From contig JBJXGV010000073.1 in the NCBI GenBank assembly GCA_046160485.1, forward strand, positions 1 through 64,000: a stretch of DNA of 64,000 nucleotides, written 5' to 3'. The DNA is from JBJXGV01 sp046160485. Its GTDB lineage: Bacteria > Orphanbacterota > Orphanbacteria > JBJXGV01. The notes under the pieces were generated by a model that did no database searches, had not been told where the DNA came from, and worked only from the letters and a program-made list of their open reading frames with translations. The stretch's first letter is position 1, and every line of letters starts with the position of its first letter. Position numbers and translations under genes: made by a program. Below, piece after piece: positions 42,560 through 51,092 of this stretch.

Positions 42560-43795
42560 CTACGTGCGCGGGTCTGCTGGTGGTCGGGGAGCGGACGCTG
42601 TCTTGAAGCGGACGGCGACCCGATCGACTTGATCCTGAATTAGCCGAACCAAGCGAGCGAGCATTTCAGCGTGGCCGAGCGACACGGAATGTCCGATCGG
42701 CAGATTGACCACGCCAGCAGCCACGGCGCGGGCGACCGGAAAGAGGCCGCGTGCGGCCGCCGAGCCAGGGGCCATGAACTTCCGTGCGAGTGGAAGATCG
42801 GGGACCGCCGGGGAGAAGTACGCGCCGGTCTCAACGCCTTCGGACTCCAGTACCGATCGCAACGCGTCGCGAGAGAGGCCGAACTCTTCGGCGTGAACGC
42901 GAATCGAAAAATCACGGAACACGGGGAACGTGCCAGGCAGCGACGACTGAAAACCAATTCCGGGGATGTCGTTCAGAGCGGCTCGATACGTTCTCGCGAG
43001 CGCGCCGCGTCGTTCGATCTCCGTTTCGAGACTTTGGAGCGATCTGTCGGCCAGCGCCGCCGAGATCTCAGGCTGACGTGCCGACGCGCCACGGCCCGTC
43101 CAGTCTCCTGCCACGCTGCGCCCATAGTTTCGCGCGGCCTGAAGTTCGGTCGCAAGACGCGCGTCGGCGGTGGTAACCGCCCCACCCTCGCCGCCGCAGA
43201 CCAGCTTGGACGGAGTAAAAGAGAAGACCTCAGCACTGCCGAGGGCGCCGACGTTTCGATCCGCGGCGCGTGCTCCGACCGCGTGTGCCGCGTCGAATAT
43301 CAATCGCAGTCGGCGGCGCGCGGCGATCGACTCGAGGGCTGCAGCCGCCGCAGGGAAACCGGACGTGTGCACCGCAAGAATCGCAGACGTTCGCGGTCCG
43401 ACGGCCGCCTCTGTCGCGACGGGATCGAGATTCCACGAATCCGCGTCAATGTCGACGGGGCGCGGGGTCAGACCGGCCGCCATGATGGCCTGGAGAACAG
43501 GCGGGAACACGTAGGCGGGTACGATGACCTCGCCCTCGAGTCGGAGTGCCTGAAGTAAGAGTGTCATCGCCGAGAGGCCGGAGGAGAATGCGATCGCGTA
43601 GGCCGCGCCCGTCTGTGTTGCAAGCGCGCGTTCGAATTGGCGCACGCGTGTTCCCTTCGTGAACTCACCCGACGCGAGGATTTGAAGAATCTCCGGCGCG
43701 AGCCGCTCAGAGTCGACGGACACCGGCCCGTAAAGCGGGAGGCCTGGCGCGAACGCGGGTTCACCGCCGAGAATCGCGAGTCGTTCAACAGACAT
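42560..43795 (-). CDS. DegT/DnrJ/EryC1/StrS-family aminotransferase
   Basis: A 411-aa PLP aminotransferase of the sugar-aminotransferase family. PLP Lys197 in FSFTPSKLVCGGEGGAV, SSGLSAMTLLL near 71, and DAAHAVGA near 168. It transaminates nucleotide-linked ketosugars in surface-glycan pathways; the exact sugar cannot be told. ATG at 43795 with CATAAT ending 6 nt upstream and no Shine-Dalgarno. The divergent spermidine-synthase-like gene starts 78 bp away. Confidence 0.88.
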   Translation of the reverse strand: MSVERLAILGGEPAFAPGLPLYGPVSVDSERLAPEILQILASGEFTKGTRVRQFERALATQTGAAYAIAFSSGLSAMTLLLQALRLEGEVIVPAYVFPPVLQAIMAAGLTPRPVDIDADSWNLDPVATEAAVGPRTSAILAVHTSGFPAAAAALESIAARRRLRLIFDAAHAVGARAADRNVGALGSAEVFSFTPSKLVCGGEGGAVTTADARLATELQAARNYGRSVAGDWTGRGASARQPEISAALADRSLQSLETEIERRGALARTYRAALNDIPGIGFQSSLPGTFPVFRDFSIRVHAEEFGLSRDALRSVLESEGVETGAYFSPAVPDLPLARKFMAPGSAAARGLFPVARAVAAGVVNLPIGHSVSLGHAEMLARLVRLIQDQVDRVAVRFKTASAPRPPADPRT

Positions 43796-43801
43796 GACGT
43801 C

Positions 43802-43807
43802 ATTATG
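43802..43807 (-). promoter_or_regulatory. -10-like CATAAT of the DegT aminotransferase
   Basis: CATAAT on the minus strand, 6 nt before the ATG at 43795, with no Shine-Dalgarno. Confidence 0.45.
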
Positions 43808-43836
43808 CCACGCGCGGAGTGTGAACCGTCTCTACG

Positions 43837-43866
43837 TTGTGCCTCAAATTCGCCGCGTGGTAGACT
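43837..43866 (+). promoter_or_regulatory. Probable leaderless promoter of the spermidine-synthase-like gene
   Basis: TTGTGC (43837-43842), 18-nt spacer, TAGACT (43861-43866). The GTG start follows 7 nt later, without a Shine-Dalgarno. Confidence 0.5.
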
Positions 43867-43873
43867 GCCTTTC

Positions 43874-46800
43874 GTGACTGAACCATCGCGAGCACGGGCG
43901 GACGACGGCCGCGTCCCAACTTGGCTCCTCGCCGCGTTTTTTGTCTCCGGTGGCGCCGGCCTCGTCTATGAAATCGTGTGGGCGAAGGTCCTCTCGTACA
44001 CGCTGGGCAATTCCCTCTTCGCGATCTCGACCGTCATCTCCGCTTTCTTCGGCGGTCTTGCACTCGGCGCGTTCGTGCTCGGTCCGCCCCTGGCGCGCGC
44101 GGGTGCGAACATTCGCCGTTATGCCATCCTCGAGGTCGGAGTTGCGGTGCTCGGCATCCTTTCGGTGCCCGCGCTGCGAGCGATTGACCCGCTTTTCATC
44201 GAAATCCATCGCACGCTCGGCCCCAGTTTCCCTGTGTTTCTCGCGATCCGATTCGTCGTGGTCTCGGCGCTTCTGCTCGTTCCGACGGCGCTCATGGGCG
44301 CCACGCTTCCGCTGCTCGTCGCTCACGCCGAAGGCCGGCGCTTCGGCGGCGCGCTCTCCCGTCTCTATGCGGCGAACACGTTTGGCGCGGTGTGCGGAAC
44401 GCTTCTCGCCGCGCTCGTGCTCATTCCGGCGCTAGGGCTCGTCGGGACCGCGCTTTTCGCGGCGGCATGCAATCTTGCCGCCGGCGCGCTCGCGTGGATG
44501 CGACGCTCGGAGGACCGATCCGTACCCGCCGCCGCCGACCGCGTCTCGGCAGCGTCGGTCGAGCCTGATCCCGCGCCTCTTGCGCCGACCACCGATCCAT
44601 CGCGGGTATACCTTCTCGCGCTGATTGCCATTTCCGGGTTCGCGGCACTCCTTCTCGAAGTCAGTTGGACACGCGTGTTGACGCTCGTAATCGGCTCTTC
44701 CGTGATTTCCTTCGCGATGGTGCTCGCGTTCTATCTCCTCGGCATCGCTGGGGGCAGCGCGCTCATCGCATCCCGGCTTAGCCGTCTCGCGCGCCCGCTC
44801 GTCGTCTTCGCGTATCTCGAAATCGCGTTGGCGCTCCTCGTGCTCTCGCACCTCTACCTGTTCCCGCAGCTTCCCGGGGCGTTTCTGAAGATCATGCTCG
44901 ACCCGCGGATGAACTTGCCGCTCTACCTTGGGGCTCAGGCGCTACTCATCGCCGCGCTGATCGTCCCGCCGTGTTTGTTTCTCGGCGCGCTGTTTCCACT
45001 CTCGGCGCGACTCCTTTTCACGAACGACGCGGGGCGCGCGACGGGGTTGACGTACGCGGTGAACACGTTCGGCACGATTCTCGGTTCTCTCGTCACCGGA
45101 TTCGTGCTCATCCCGGCGATCGGATCGCGACGCACGATCATCGCGGGCGCGCTTATTTCGCTCGTTGTGGGCCTCGCGGCGCTTGTGCGATCGAGTTTGG
45201 TCTCGTCGCGCCGCGTGATTGTCGGCGCAGGGTCTGTGGCGATCGCGTTGATTCTCATCTTCGCGGCGCCGGAGTGGGATCTTCGAGTGCTGACGGCCGG
45301 CATCTTTCGTCCGGCCGCGGCTGGCGCGATCGCCGGGATAACGGACCCGCGGCGCTCGTCGCAAGACCGCCTCACCGAAGCCTTCGCCGTCGACTCGGTT
45401 GTCTTCTACAAGGAGGGCGTCAACGCGACGGTCTCGCTCAATCGCACGACGGCAACAGGCGATCTCTTCCTCAAAATCGGAGGGAAGACGGACGCCTCAT
45501 CCGGCGATATCGAGACGCAGCTCCTCTCCGGTCACCTGCCGATGCTTTTCGCGCCGGATAGCGCCAAGGTGATGGTGATCGGCCAAGGATCGGGCATGAC
45601 GCTGGCCGGAGTGCTGAAGTATCCGGTGGTGTCGGCTGAGATTGTCGAGATCGAAGATGCAGTGCTGGAAGCGTCGCGCGCGTTCCATGCAGCCGGTCAA
45701 GACCCGCTCAATGATCCGCGGACGCGAATCACCCTCGAGGACGGCCGCACGCGGCTCGCGGTCGAGGAAGGATTGTTCGACGTCGTTATTTCAGAGCCGT
45801 CGAATCCGTGGCTCGCCGGCAACAACAACTTGTTCACGACCGACTTCTACAAGCTCGTGCGATCGCGGCTCGCACCTCACGGCGTTTTCGGTCAGTGGAT
45901 TCAGCTGTACGAGATTTCCCCGGAGACGCTTTCGTCTCTCTTGACTGCGTTTCACTCCGTGTTCTCGAATACCTACGCCTTTCTGACGTTCAACGCCGAC
46001 CTCATCCTAATCGCCGTCCCGGCCGACGTCCCATTTCGCTTCGACCGGCTTCATTCGCCGGAGGTTGTCGCGGAACTCGCGCGCATCGGGTTGCGCCCTC
46101 CCGAACTGATCCTCTCGTACTACTCCTGTGAACTGGGGGAACTTCCCGCGTCGCTCGTGTCGGGCATCGCGAACACCGACAACAACGCGCGCGTCGAGTA
46201 CCGCGCACCGATCGATCTCTTCAAGGTGGGACGTCAGGATCTGGCCGGCGGGTCGACAGCGTCACTCGCCGAGATGATTCCGCGCTCGCGTGAAATCCCA
46301 TTCGCGAGAACTCTCGATCTTCGGGACGTCGCGATATGGCGCGCTGAGGGCCTCGCGCGGCGGAACCGCTTCGGATGGGCCCGCGAGGCCGCCGAGTGGC
46401 TGAACGATCTCGGGCGCGTTAGCACCGCGGATTCGCTGAACTACGCAATTTCGCTTCTCGAGGTTGAGGCTCGCTCCAAGGCGATCACGACGGACGTGGT
46501 GCGGATGGCACGCGCCGGCCGGGTCGCTGACGCGGAGCGGGCCCTCCGCGAATTGTTGGCGCGAACCCCGGGCGATCCCGTGCTTCTCTTCAACTTGGGA
46601 TTGTTCTTGATGCAGTCGGACCGCGACATGGAGGCGGATTCGCTCTTTGCGATCGTCGCAGACGTGGGGATCGGCTCGCCCGTCGTGCGTTCGCGAAACA
46701 ATCGCGGCATCATCGCGATGCGGCGCGGAGACCCGGCGAGCGCCCTCGCCTTCTTCCGCGATGCGAGAGCCGTGCGGCCGGACCTGCCGGAGTCGTACTT

Positions 46801-46942
46801 CTACGAGGCCAAGGTGCTCAACGGCATCGGCCAGCCGTCAGACGCGCTCATCGTCGTGGATCAGGGACTCGTCGTATGCCCGAATGATCCTACGTTGATC
46901 GCCGCGCGGGCGGAAATCGCCGCCGGAGCGCCCCGCCAGTAG
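43874..46942 (+). CDS. Membrane-embedded spermidine-synthase-like protein with TPR tail
   Basis: A 1022-aa fusion. About 14 TM helices to about 500 (FFVSGGAGLVYEIVWAKVL start, typical of the fused MFS/spermidine-synthase family), then a Rossmann aminopropyltransferase-like domain about 590-800 (VMVIGQGSGMTLAGVLK, SAEIVEIEDAVLEASRAF, DVVISEPSNPWLAG) and C-terminal TPR-like helices. The decarboxylated-SAM binding motif is recognisable, but the catalytic Asp pattern is only partly visible, so polyamine synthesis is not assured. The GTG at 43874 is chosen because TAGACT precedes it at the leaderless distance; the frame is open to 43637 over the divergent gene. Confidence 0.75.
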   Translation: MTEPSRARADDGRVPTWLLAAFFVSGGAGLVYEIVWAKVLSYTLGNSLFAISTVISAFFGGLALGAFVLGPPLARAGANIRRYAILEVGVAVLGILSVPALRAIDPLFIEIHRTLGPSFPVFLAIRFVVVSALLLVPTALMGATLPLLVAHAEGRRFGGALSRLYAANTFGAVCGTLLAALVLIPALGLVGTALFAAACNLAAGALAWMRRSEDRSVPAAADRVSAASVEPDPAPLAPTTDPSRVYLLALIAISGFAALLLEVSWTRVLTLVIGSSVISFAMVLAFYLLGIAGGSALIASRLSRLARPLVVFAYLEIALALLVLSHLYLFPQLPGAFLKIMLDPRMNLPLYLGAQALLIAALIVPPCLFLGALFPLSARLLFTNDAGRATGLTYAVNTFGTILGSLVTGFVLIPAIGSRRTIIAGALISLVVGLAALVRSSLVSSRRVIVGAGSVAIALILIFAAPEWDLRVLTAGIFRPAAAGAIAGITDPRRSSQDRLTEAFAVDSVVFYKEGVNATVSLNRTTATGDLFLKIGGKTDASSGDIETQLLSGHLPMLFAPDSAKVMVIGQGSGMTLAGVLKYPVVSAEIVEIEDAVLEASRAFHAAGQDPLNDPRTRITLEDGRTRLAVEEGLFDVVISEPSNPWLAGNNNLFTTDFYKLVRSRLAPHGVFGQWIQLYEISPETLSSLLTAFHSVFSNTYAFLTFNADLILIAVPADVPFRFDRLHSPEVVAELARIGLRPPELILSYYSCELGELPASLVSGIANTDNNARVEYRAPIDLFKVGRQDLAGGSTASLAEMIPRSREIPFARTLDLRDVAIWRAEGLARRNRFGWAREAAEWLNDLGRVSTADSLNYAISLLEVEARSKAITTDVVRMARAGRVADAERALRELLARTPGDPVLLFNLGLFLMQSDRDMEADSLFAIVADVGIGSPVVRSRNNRGIIAMRRGDPASALAFFRDARAVRPDLPESYFYEAKVLNGIGQPSDALIVVDQGLVVCPNDPTLIAARAEIAAGAPRQ

Positions 46943-47006
46943 CCAAGCCGGCTTCCGCACGACTGGCATTCCGCGCGCAAAACACTGCCGAATAATATTT
47001 TGTGGG

Positions 47007-47555
47007 CTAGCCTGAGCGAAGTTGCGTCAATATATCCGAGATATTGGATGCTGCCTGATCTTTGGCGGAGACACTCGGCGATGCGGTCGGCCATTGTATG
47101 CCAAGTGTTGGATCACTCCAGAGAATTCCAAACTCGTCGGCCGGATCGTACAGGTCCGTGCACTTGTACACGACCTCGGCGATCTCGCTCGTGACGCAGA
47201 AGCCGTGGGCGAAGCCTGGCGGGATGTAGACGCCCCGGAAGTTCTCGGCGCTCAGCACGACACTCGTCCACTTCAGAAATGTCGGCGAGCCTCGCCGGAT
47301 GTCGACCGCGACATCGAAAATCTCGCCTCGAATGACCCGTACGAGTTTGCCTTGCGGACGGGTGCGCTGCGCGTGGAGGCCCCGCAGAGTCCCGAGGCTG
47401 GAGAGGGAGTGATTGTCTTGAACGAAGCGCACATCGATGCCGCCCTCCCGGAACTTCCGCTCGTGATACGTCTCGAGGAAAAAGCCGCGCGCGTCGCGGT
47501 GCACTTGGGGCTCGATGACGACGACGCCCGCGATTTCGGTCGAGACGAACCTCAT
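47007..47555 (-). CDS. rmlC: dTDP-4-dehydrorhamnose 3,5-epimerase
   Basis: A 182-aa cupin epimerase: HRDARGFFLETYHERKF, DNHSLSSLGTLRGLH with the catalytic His, then GKLVRVIRGEIFDVAVDIR and IPPGFAHGF. RGLHAQ replaces the usual RGLHYQ. It converts dTDP-4-keto-6-deoxyglucose to the L-lyxo form on the dTDP-rhamnose pathway. Its ATG overlaps the rmlA stop by 4 nt. rmlB and rmlD are not in the window. Confidence 0.9.
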   Translation of the reverse strand: MRFVSTEIAGVVVIEPQVHRDARGFFLETYHERKFREGGIDVRFVQDNHSLSSLGTLRGLHAQRTRPQGKLVRVIRGEIFDVAVDIRRGSPTFLKWTSVVLSAENFRGVYIPPGFAHGFCVTSEIAEVVYKCTDLYDPADEFGILWSDPTLGIQWPTASPSVSAKDQAASNISDILTQLRSG

Positions 47556-48430
47556 GGTGCGGAATCCTCGTCGACGATTCTGCGCAGGTAGGCCCCGTAT
47601 TCGTTCTTGTTCATCGTGTCCGCCACGCGAAGAACTTGCGCTGCGTCGATGTACCCCATGTTGTAAGCGACCTCCTCGACACACGCGACCTTTAGGCCCT
47701 GACGTTCCTCGATCGCTTGAATGAAGTTCGACGCTTTCAAGAGGGCCTCGTGCGTGCCGGTATCGAGCCACGCGATTCCTCGCCCGAGCCGTTCGACGTT
47801 GAGTTCGCCCGCGCGAAGGTACGCGAGATTCACGTCGGTGATCTCGAGTTCTCCGCGCGGCGACGGCTTCAGTGCCGCGGAGATATCGAGCACGCGATTG
47901 TCGAAGAAGTAGAGGCCGGTGACGGCGTAGAACGAGCGCGGGTGCGCGGGCTTTTCTTCGAGGCCGATCGCGCGCCCCTCCGCGTCGAACTCCACAACCC
48001 CGTATCGTTCCGGATCCCGTACGCGGTACCCGAATACGGTCGCACCCGTAACTCGGGCCGCCGCCCGCTGGAGATATTCGGGAAATCCGTGTCCGTAGAA
48101 AACGTTGTCGCCCAACGCGAGCGCAACGCGGTCGTCTCCGACAAAGTCCCGGCCAATGATGAACGCTTGCGCGAGACCCTCCGGCCGGGGTTGGGCCGCA
48201 TAGGCGATTCGAACTCCGATACGTTCTCCGTCGCCGAAGAGCCGGCGGAAACTCTCCTGGTCCTCAGGCGTCGTGATGATCAAGATGTCGCGGATTCCGG
48301 CAAGCATCAACGTCGAGAGCGGGTAGTAAATCATTGGCTTGTCGTAGATCGGAACGAGCTGTTTGCTGACCGCTTGCGTCAGCGGAAAAAGCCGCGTGCC
48401 CGAACCGCCAGCGAGAATGATCCCTTTCAT
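47552..48430 (-). CDS. rmlA: Glucose-1-phosphate thymidylyltransferase
   Basis: A 292-aa nucleotidyltransferase: KGIILAGGSGTRLFPLT, SKQLVPIYDKPMIYYPL, ALGDNVFYGHG and EITDVNLAYL. It makes dTDP-glucose, the first step to dTDP-L-rhamnose. The ATG at 48430 places the glycine-rich loop at the N-terminus; a longer in-frame start at 48505 adds unrelated residues. A short GGAG stands 4 nt upstream. Operon with rmlC. Confidence 0.93.
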   Translation of the reverse strand: MKGIILAGGSGTRLFPLTQAVSKQLVPIYDKPMIYYPLSTLMLAGIRDILIITTPEDQESFRRLFGDGERIGVRIAYAAQPRPEGLAQAFIIGRDFVGDDRVALALGDNVFYGHGFPEYLQRAAARVTGATVFGYRVRDPERYGVVEFDAEGRAIGLEEKPAHPRSFYAVTGLYFFDNRVLDISAALKPSPRGELEITDVNLAYLRAGELNVERLGRGIAWLDTGTHEALLKASNFIQAIEERQGLKVACVEEVAYNMGYIDAAQVLRVADTMNKNEYGAYLRRIVDEDSAP

Positions 48431-48577
48431 CGGACTCCGAACTCCGTGTTGGCCTCGTGTATTCGGGGCACGGTCAATGGACGAAGAGCGCAGATCATAT
48501 ATCAAGGTCGCGCGACGCGGGAGTCTCTATCGTCCGCGCGGATCGCGCGTGTGTAGCGCCATCGATCGGGGCGCCCG

Positions 48578-48583
48578 TATAAT
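48578..48583 (+). promoter_or_regulatory. Consensus TATAAT just before a GTG start
   Basis: TATAAT ends 9 nt before the GTG at 48593, giving a leaderless or near-leaderless mRNA. Confidence 0.5.
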
Positions 48584-48592
48584 CGCCGGATT

Positions 48593-50833
48593 GTGAAGCA
48601 GCGAAAAGCCAAGGCGAAAACGAGCACCGAGACGGGGCGCCGAAGCGCGCCCGCGACTGGCGTCTCTTCCACTGCCATCGTCGCTGGCTGCGTCGCGATC
48701 GCGTTGCTCGTGCGGCTCGTCTATCTCGGAGAGATCCGGGTTCTCCCATTCTTCGAGTTTCCGATCATCGATGGCGCCGAGTACCTCGCGTGGGCGCGGC
48801 GGATTCTCGCGGGCGAGGCGATCTGGCGCGAGGTCCCGATCCACGGGCCCGTCTATCCGTACTTCCTAGCGGCCGCGCTCGCTCTCTCCGGGAAGAGCAT
48901 CACGTTTGCCATTTGCATGCAGTTTCTTCTCGGCGCCGCCTCCGTCGTCTTCGTGTACCGCATCGCGCGCCGTGCGTTCGGCCAGGGCCCAGCGGTCTTG
49001 AGCGCGGCGATCGCCGCGGTCTATCCGGCGTTCCTCTATTTCGAAGGACAGCTGCTCGCACCGTCCGTTGTGCTCCTTCTCAATCTCGCGCTGCTCGACA
49101 GGCTCGGTGCTTTGCCGGTCAAGCCGACGCCGACGGCGCTCATCGTCCCTGGGATCTTGCTGGGGCTATCGATAGCAACGCACCCAAGCGCGCTCGTGCT
49201 TGTCCCCGTGATCGCGTGGTGGTTGGTCCGGCGCGCGTCCGGCGCGTCACCGAGCGCGGAACCGCGAGCGCGTCGCGGCGCGCGCGCAATTCCGGCGCTG
49301 GTCTTCGTCGCCGCGACGGTGTGCGTCATCGGTCCGATTGCCCTTCGTAACGCTTCACTCGGAGGAGGCCTGACGCTTCAGCGAAACGTCGGCAAGAACC
49401 TCTACATCGGTTTGGGACCGACCGCCGATGGCACGGCGAACATCGCACCCGGCGCACAGTGGGACCGGCTTCGACGGCAGGCGTGGGACGCGGGCGCGCG
49501 ATCGTCTGCGGAGGAGTCGCGCTACTTTGTTTCGGAGACCGTCGGATTTGCGTTGCGAAACCCCATCCGCGTCGTCGGGACCGTTATCAAGAAGGCGATG
49601 TTCTTCGTCAGCGGAATTCATGTCGACGCGAGCCAAGACTTTCGATACTTCCAGACGCACACTCGTGTGTTGAGTTTTCCTCTGCCAGGCGCCGCTGTCT
49701 TGATCCCGCTCGCGTTGCTCGGAATGCTCCGGTACTTCCGGCGCGCGCCGCTCCTCGTGCTCTACGTCTGCGGCTATCTCGCGGCGTCGTTCACCTTCGC
49801 GTTCGCTACGCGCTACGCGATCCCGGCGCACCCGGTGTTCCTCGTCTTTGCCGCGGCGGCGCTCACTGATCTGGCGCGCGCCGCCCGCGCGCGCAAAGTG
49901 GAGTCGCGCGAGATCGCACTTCTCTGCGCGTTCTTATTGGTCGCGAATCTCGATCCCTTCGGATTGCGGAAGCGGCAACTCATTCACGTCCCCGGCTTCA
50001 TCGCGAAGATTCTCGTCGATACCGGACGGCTCGACGATGGATTGCGCGCGTACGAGCAAGCGGCGCGGGAGTACCCGACCGATCCCGACATCCGCAACGG
50101 GTGGGGCACGGCGCTCGATCGCGCGGGGAGGCGCGACGAGGCTCGCGCGCAGTACGAAGCCGCGTTGGCGGCAGCCCCCGAGTTGTTCGAAGCGCGCTTC
50201 AATCTCGCCGCGCACGCCCACGAGGCGCGATCTTTCGCGGACGCGCTTGCCGGATATGGCGCGGCGATCGAAGCCGCGCCTTGGCGCGCCGATGCGCGAC
50301 TCAACCTCGGCGCCGTCTACGCGGAGATGGAGAGCCTCGACCACGCGGCCGCGCAGTTCGACACCGCGCTTCAGCTCGCGCCCGGTTTCGACGAGGCGCT
50401 CGCGAATCTCGCGATGATCGAATCGCGCCGCAAAGATCCTGCCGCCGCGGCCGCGATTCTCAAACGGCTCGCCGCGAAAGAGCCCACGCCCGAGCGGTTC
50501 GTGAGCCTCGGCATCGCGCTCACGGAGTCGCAGGACTACCTCGGCGCGCAAGACATCTTCCGTCAGGCGCTCGCGCTCGATGACGCTTATCTCCCCGCGC
50601 TATTTCATCTCGGAATGAATCTGGCTGGGTTCCAACGTTTCGAAGAGGCGATCGCGATCTGGGAGAGGATCCTCGCGAAGGAGCCGGCAAACGAGGTCGC
50701 GCGCACGGCGATCGCGGAGGCGAACGCACGCATTGCAGCACGCGCCGCCGCGGCGAGCACACCGGCCCAGACTCCGGATGAAAAAGAAGAAGGCGGCGCG
50801 CCCTCGAAGGACACGCCGCCCGGTACTCCTTAG
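48593..50833 (+). CDS. GT-C membrane glycosyltransferase with TPR tail, paralogue of the 33.7-kb gene
   Basis: A 746-aa protein. TM1 about 26-44, acidic first loop IDGAEYLAWARRILAGEAIWR, VYPYFLAAALALSGKS, then about 10 more TM helices to about 460 and TPR repeats to the end (RNGWGTALDRAGRRDEARAQYEAAL). The fold and loop match the GT-C protein beginning at 33.65 kb (VDEQEYEAWA...YPYFLGALF), so this is a duplication. Role: probable periplasmic sugar transfer. GTG start after TATAAT. Confidence 0.78.
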   Translation: MKQRKAKAKTSTETGRRSAPATGVSSTAIVAGCVAIALLVRLVYLGEIRVLPFFEFPIIDGAEYLAWARRILAGEAIWREVPIHGPVYPYFLAAALALSGKSITFAICMQFLLGAASVVFVYRIARRAFGQGPAVLSAAIAAVYPAFLYFEGQLLAPSVVLLLNLALLDRLGALPVKPTPTALIVPGILLGLSIATHPSALVLVPVIAWWLVRRASGASPSAEPRARRGARAIPALVFVAATVCVIGPIALRNASLGGGLTLQRNVGKNLYIGLGPTADGTANIAPGAQWDRLRRQAWDAGARSSAEESRYFVSETVGFALRNPIRVVGTVIKKAMFFVSGIHVDASQDFRYFQTHTRVLSFPLPGAAVLIPLALLGMLRYFRRAPLLVLYVCGYLAASFTFAFATRYAIPAHPVFLVFAAAALTDLARAARARKVESREIALLCAFLLVANLDPFGLRKRQLIHVPGFIAKILVDTGRLDDGLRAYEQAAREYPTDPDIRNGWGTALDRAGRRDEARAQYEAALAAAPELFEARFNLAAHAHEARSFADALAGYGAAIEAAPWRADARLNLGAVYAEMESLDHAAAQFDTALQLAPGFDEALANLAMIESRRKDPAAAAAILKRLAAKEPTPERFVSLGIALTESQDYLGAQDIFRQALALDDAYLPALFHLGMNLAGFQRFEEAIAIWERILAKEPANEVARTAIAEANARIAARAAAASTPAQTPDEKEEGGAPSKDTPPGTP

Positions 50834-50843
50834 TGTCGCTCGA

Positions 50844-51065
50844 TCATCCTGACGAAGGCTGGGACGCGATATTGCCTTCGTCGTCGAGCAACTCATCTTT
50901 GCTCGGGATCAGAGTCGACCGCACCTTCGCGTTTGGGATCTTCGGGCCTGGGATGCGATCGACCAGGTCTTCCCAACGCGAGTTAATCGAGCACATTCGA
51001 GCGACAACGAGCGCGATCGCCAAGTAGACAAGCGCAATCACGCCGAGAATCACGGGGAGTACCAT
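50844..51065 (-). CDS. Small single-pass membrane protein, paralogue of the 42.1-kb protein
   Basis: A 73-aa protein with one TM helix (about 4-24), then VVARMCSINSRWEDLVDRIP and a charged tail ending DDEGNIASQPSSG. The VVARxCxxNxxWExxVDxxP motif is shared with the 60-aa protein at 42088. It begins 27 nt after the 274-aa unknown protein on the same strand and looks like the last gene of the ParA/MinD-like cassette. The Shine-Dalgarno (GGGGGA) is about 6 nt upstream. Confidence 0.65.
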   Translation of the reverse strand: MVLPVILGVIALVYLAIALVVARMCSINSRWEDLVDRIPGPKIPNAKVRSTLIPSKDELLDDEGNIASQPSSG

Positions 51066-51092
51066 TGCTTATCCCCCGTACGAGCCGGCTCT

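Noticed and set aside
47556..47771. N-terminal extension of rmlC
   Set aside because: It overlaps rmlA in another frame and does not resemble cupin epimerases.
50790..50830. Hairpin GGCGGCG...CGCCGCC at the end of the 48.6-kb glycosyltransferase as a terminator
   Set aside because: It has a long loop, lies inside the coding region and lacks a T-run.
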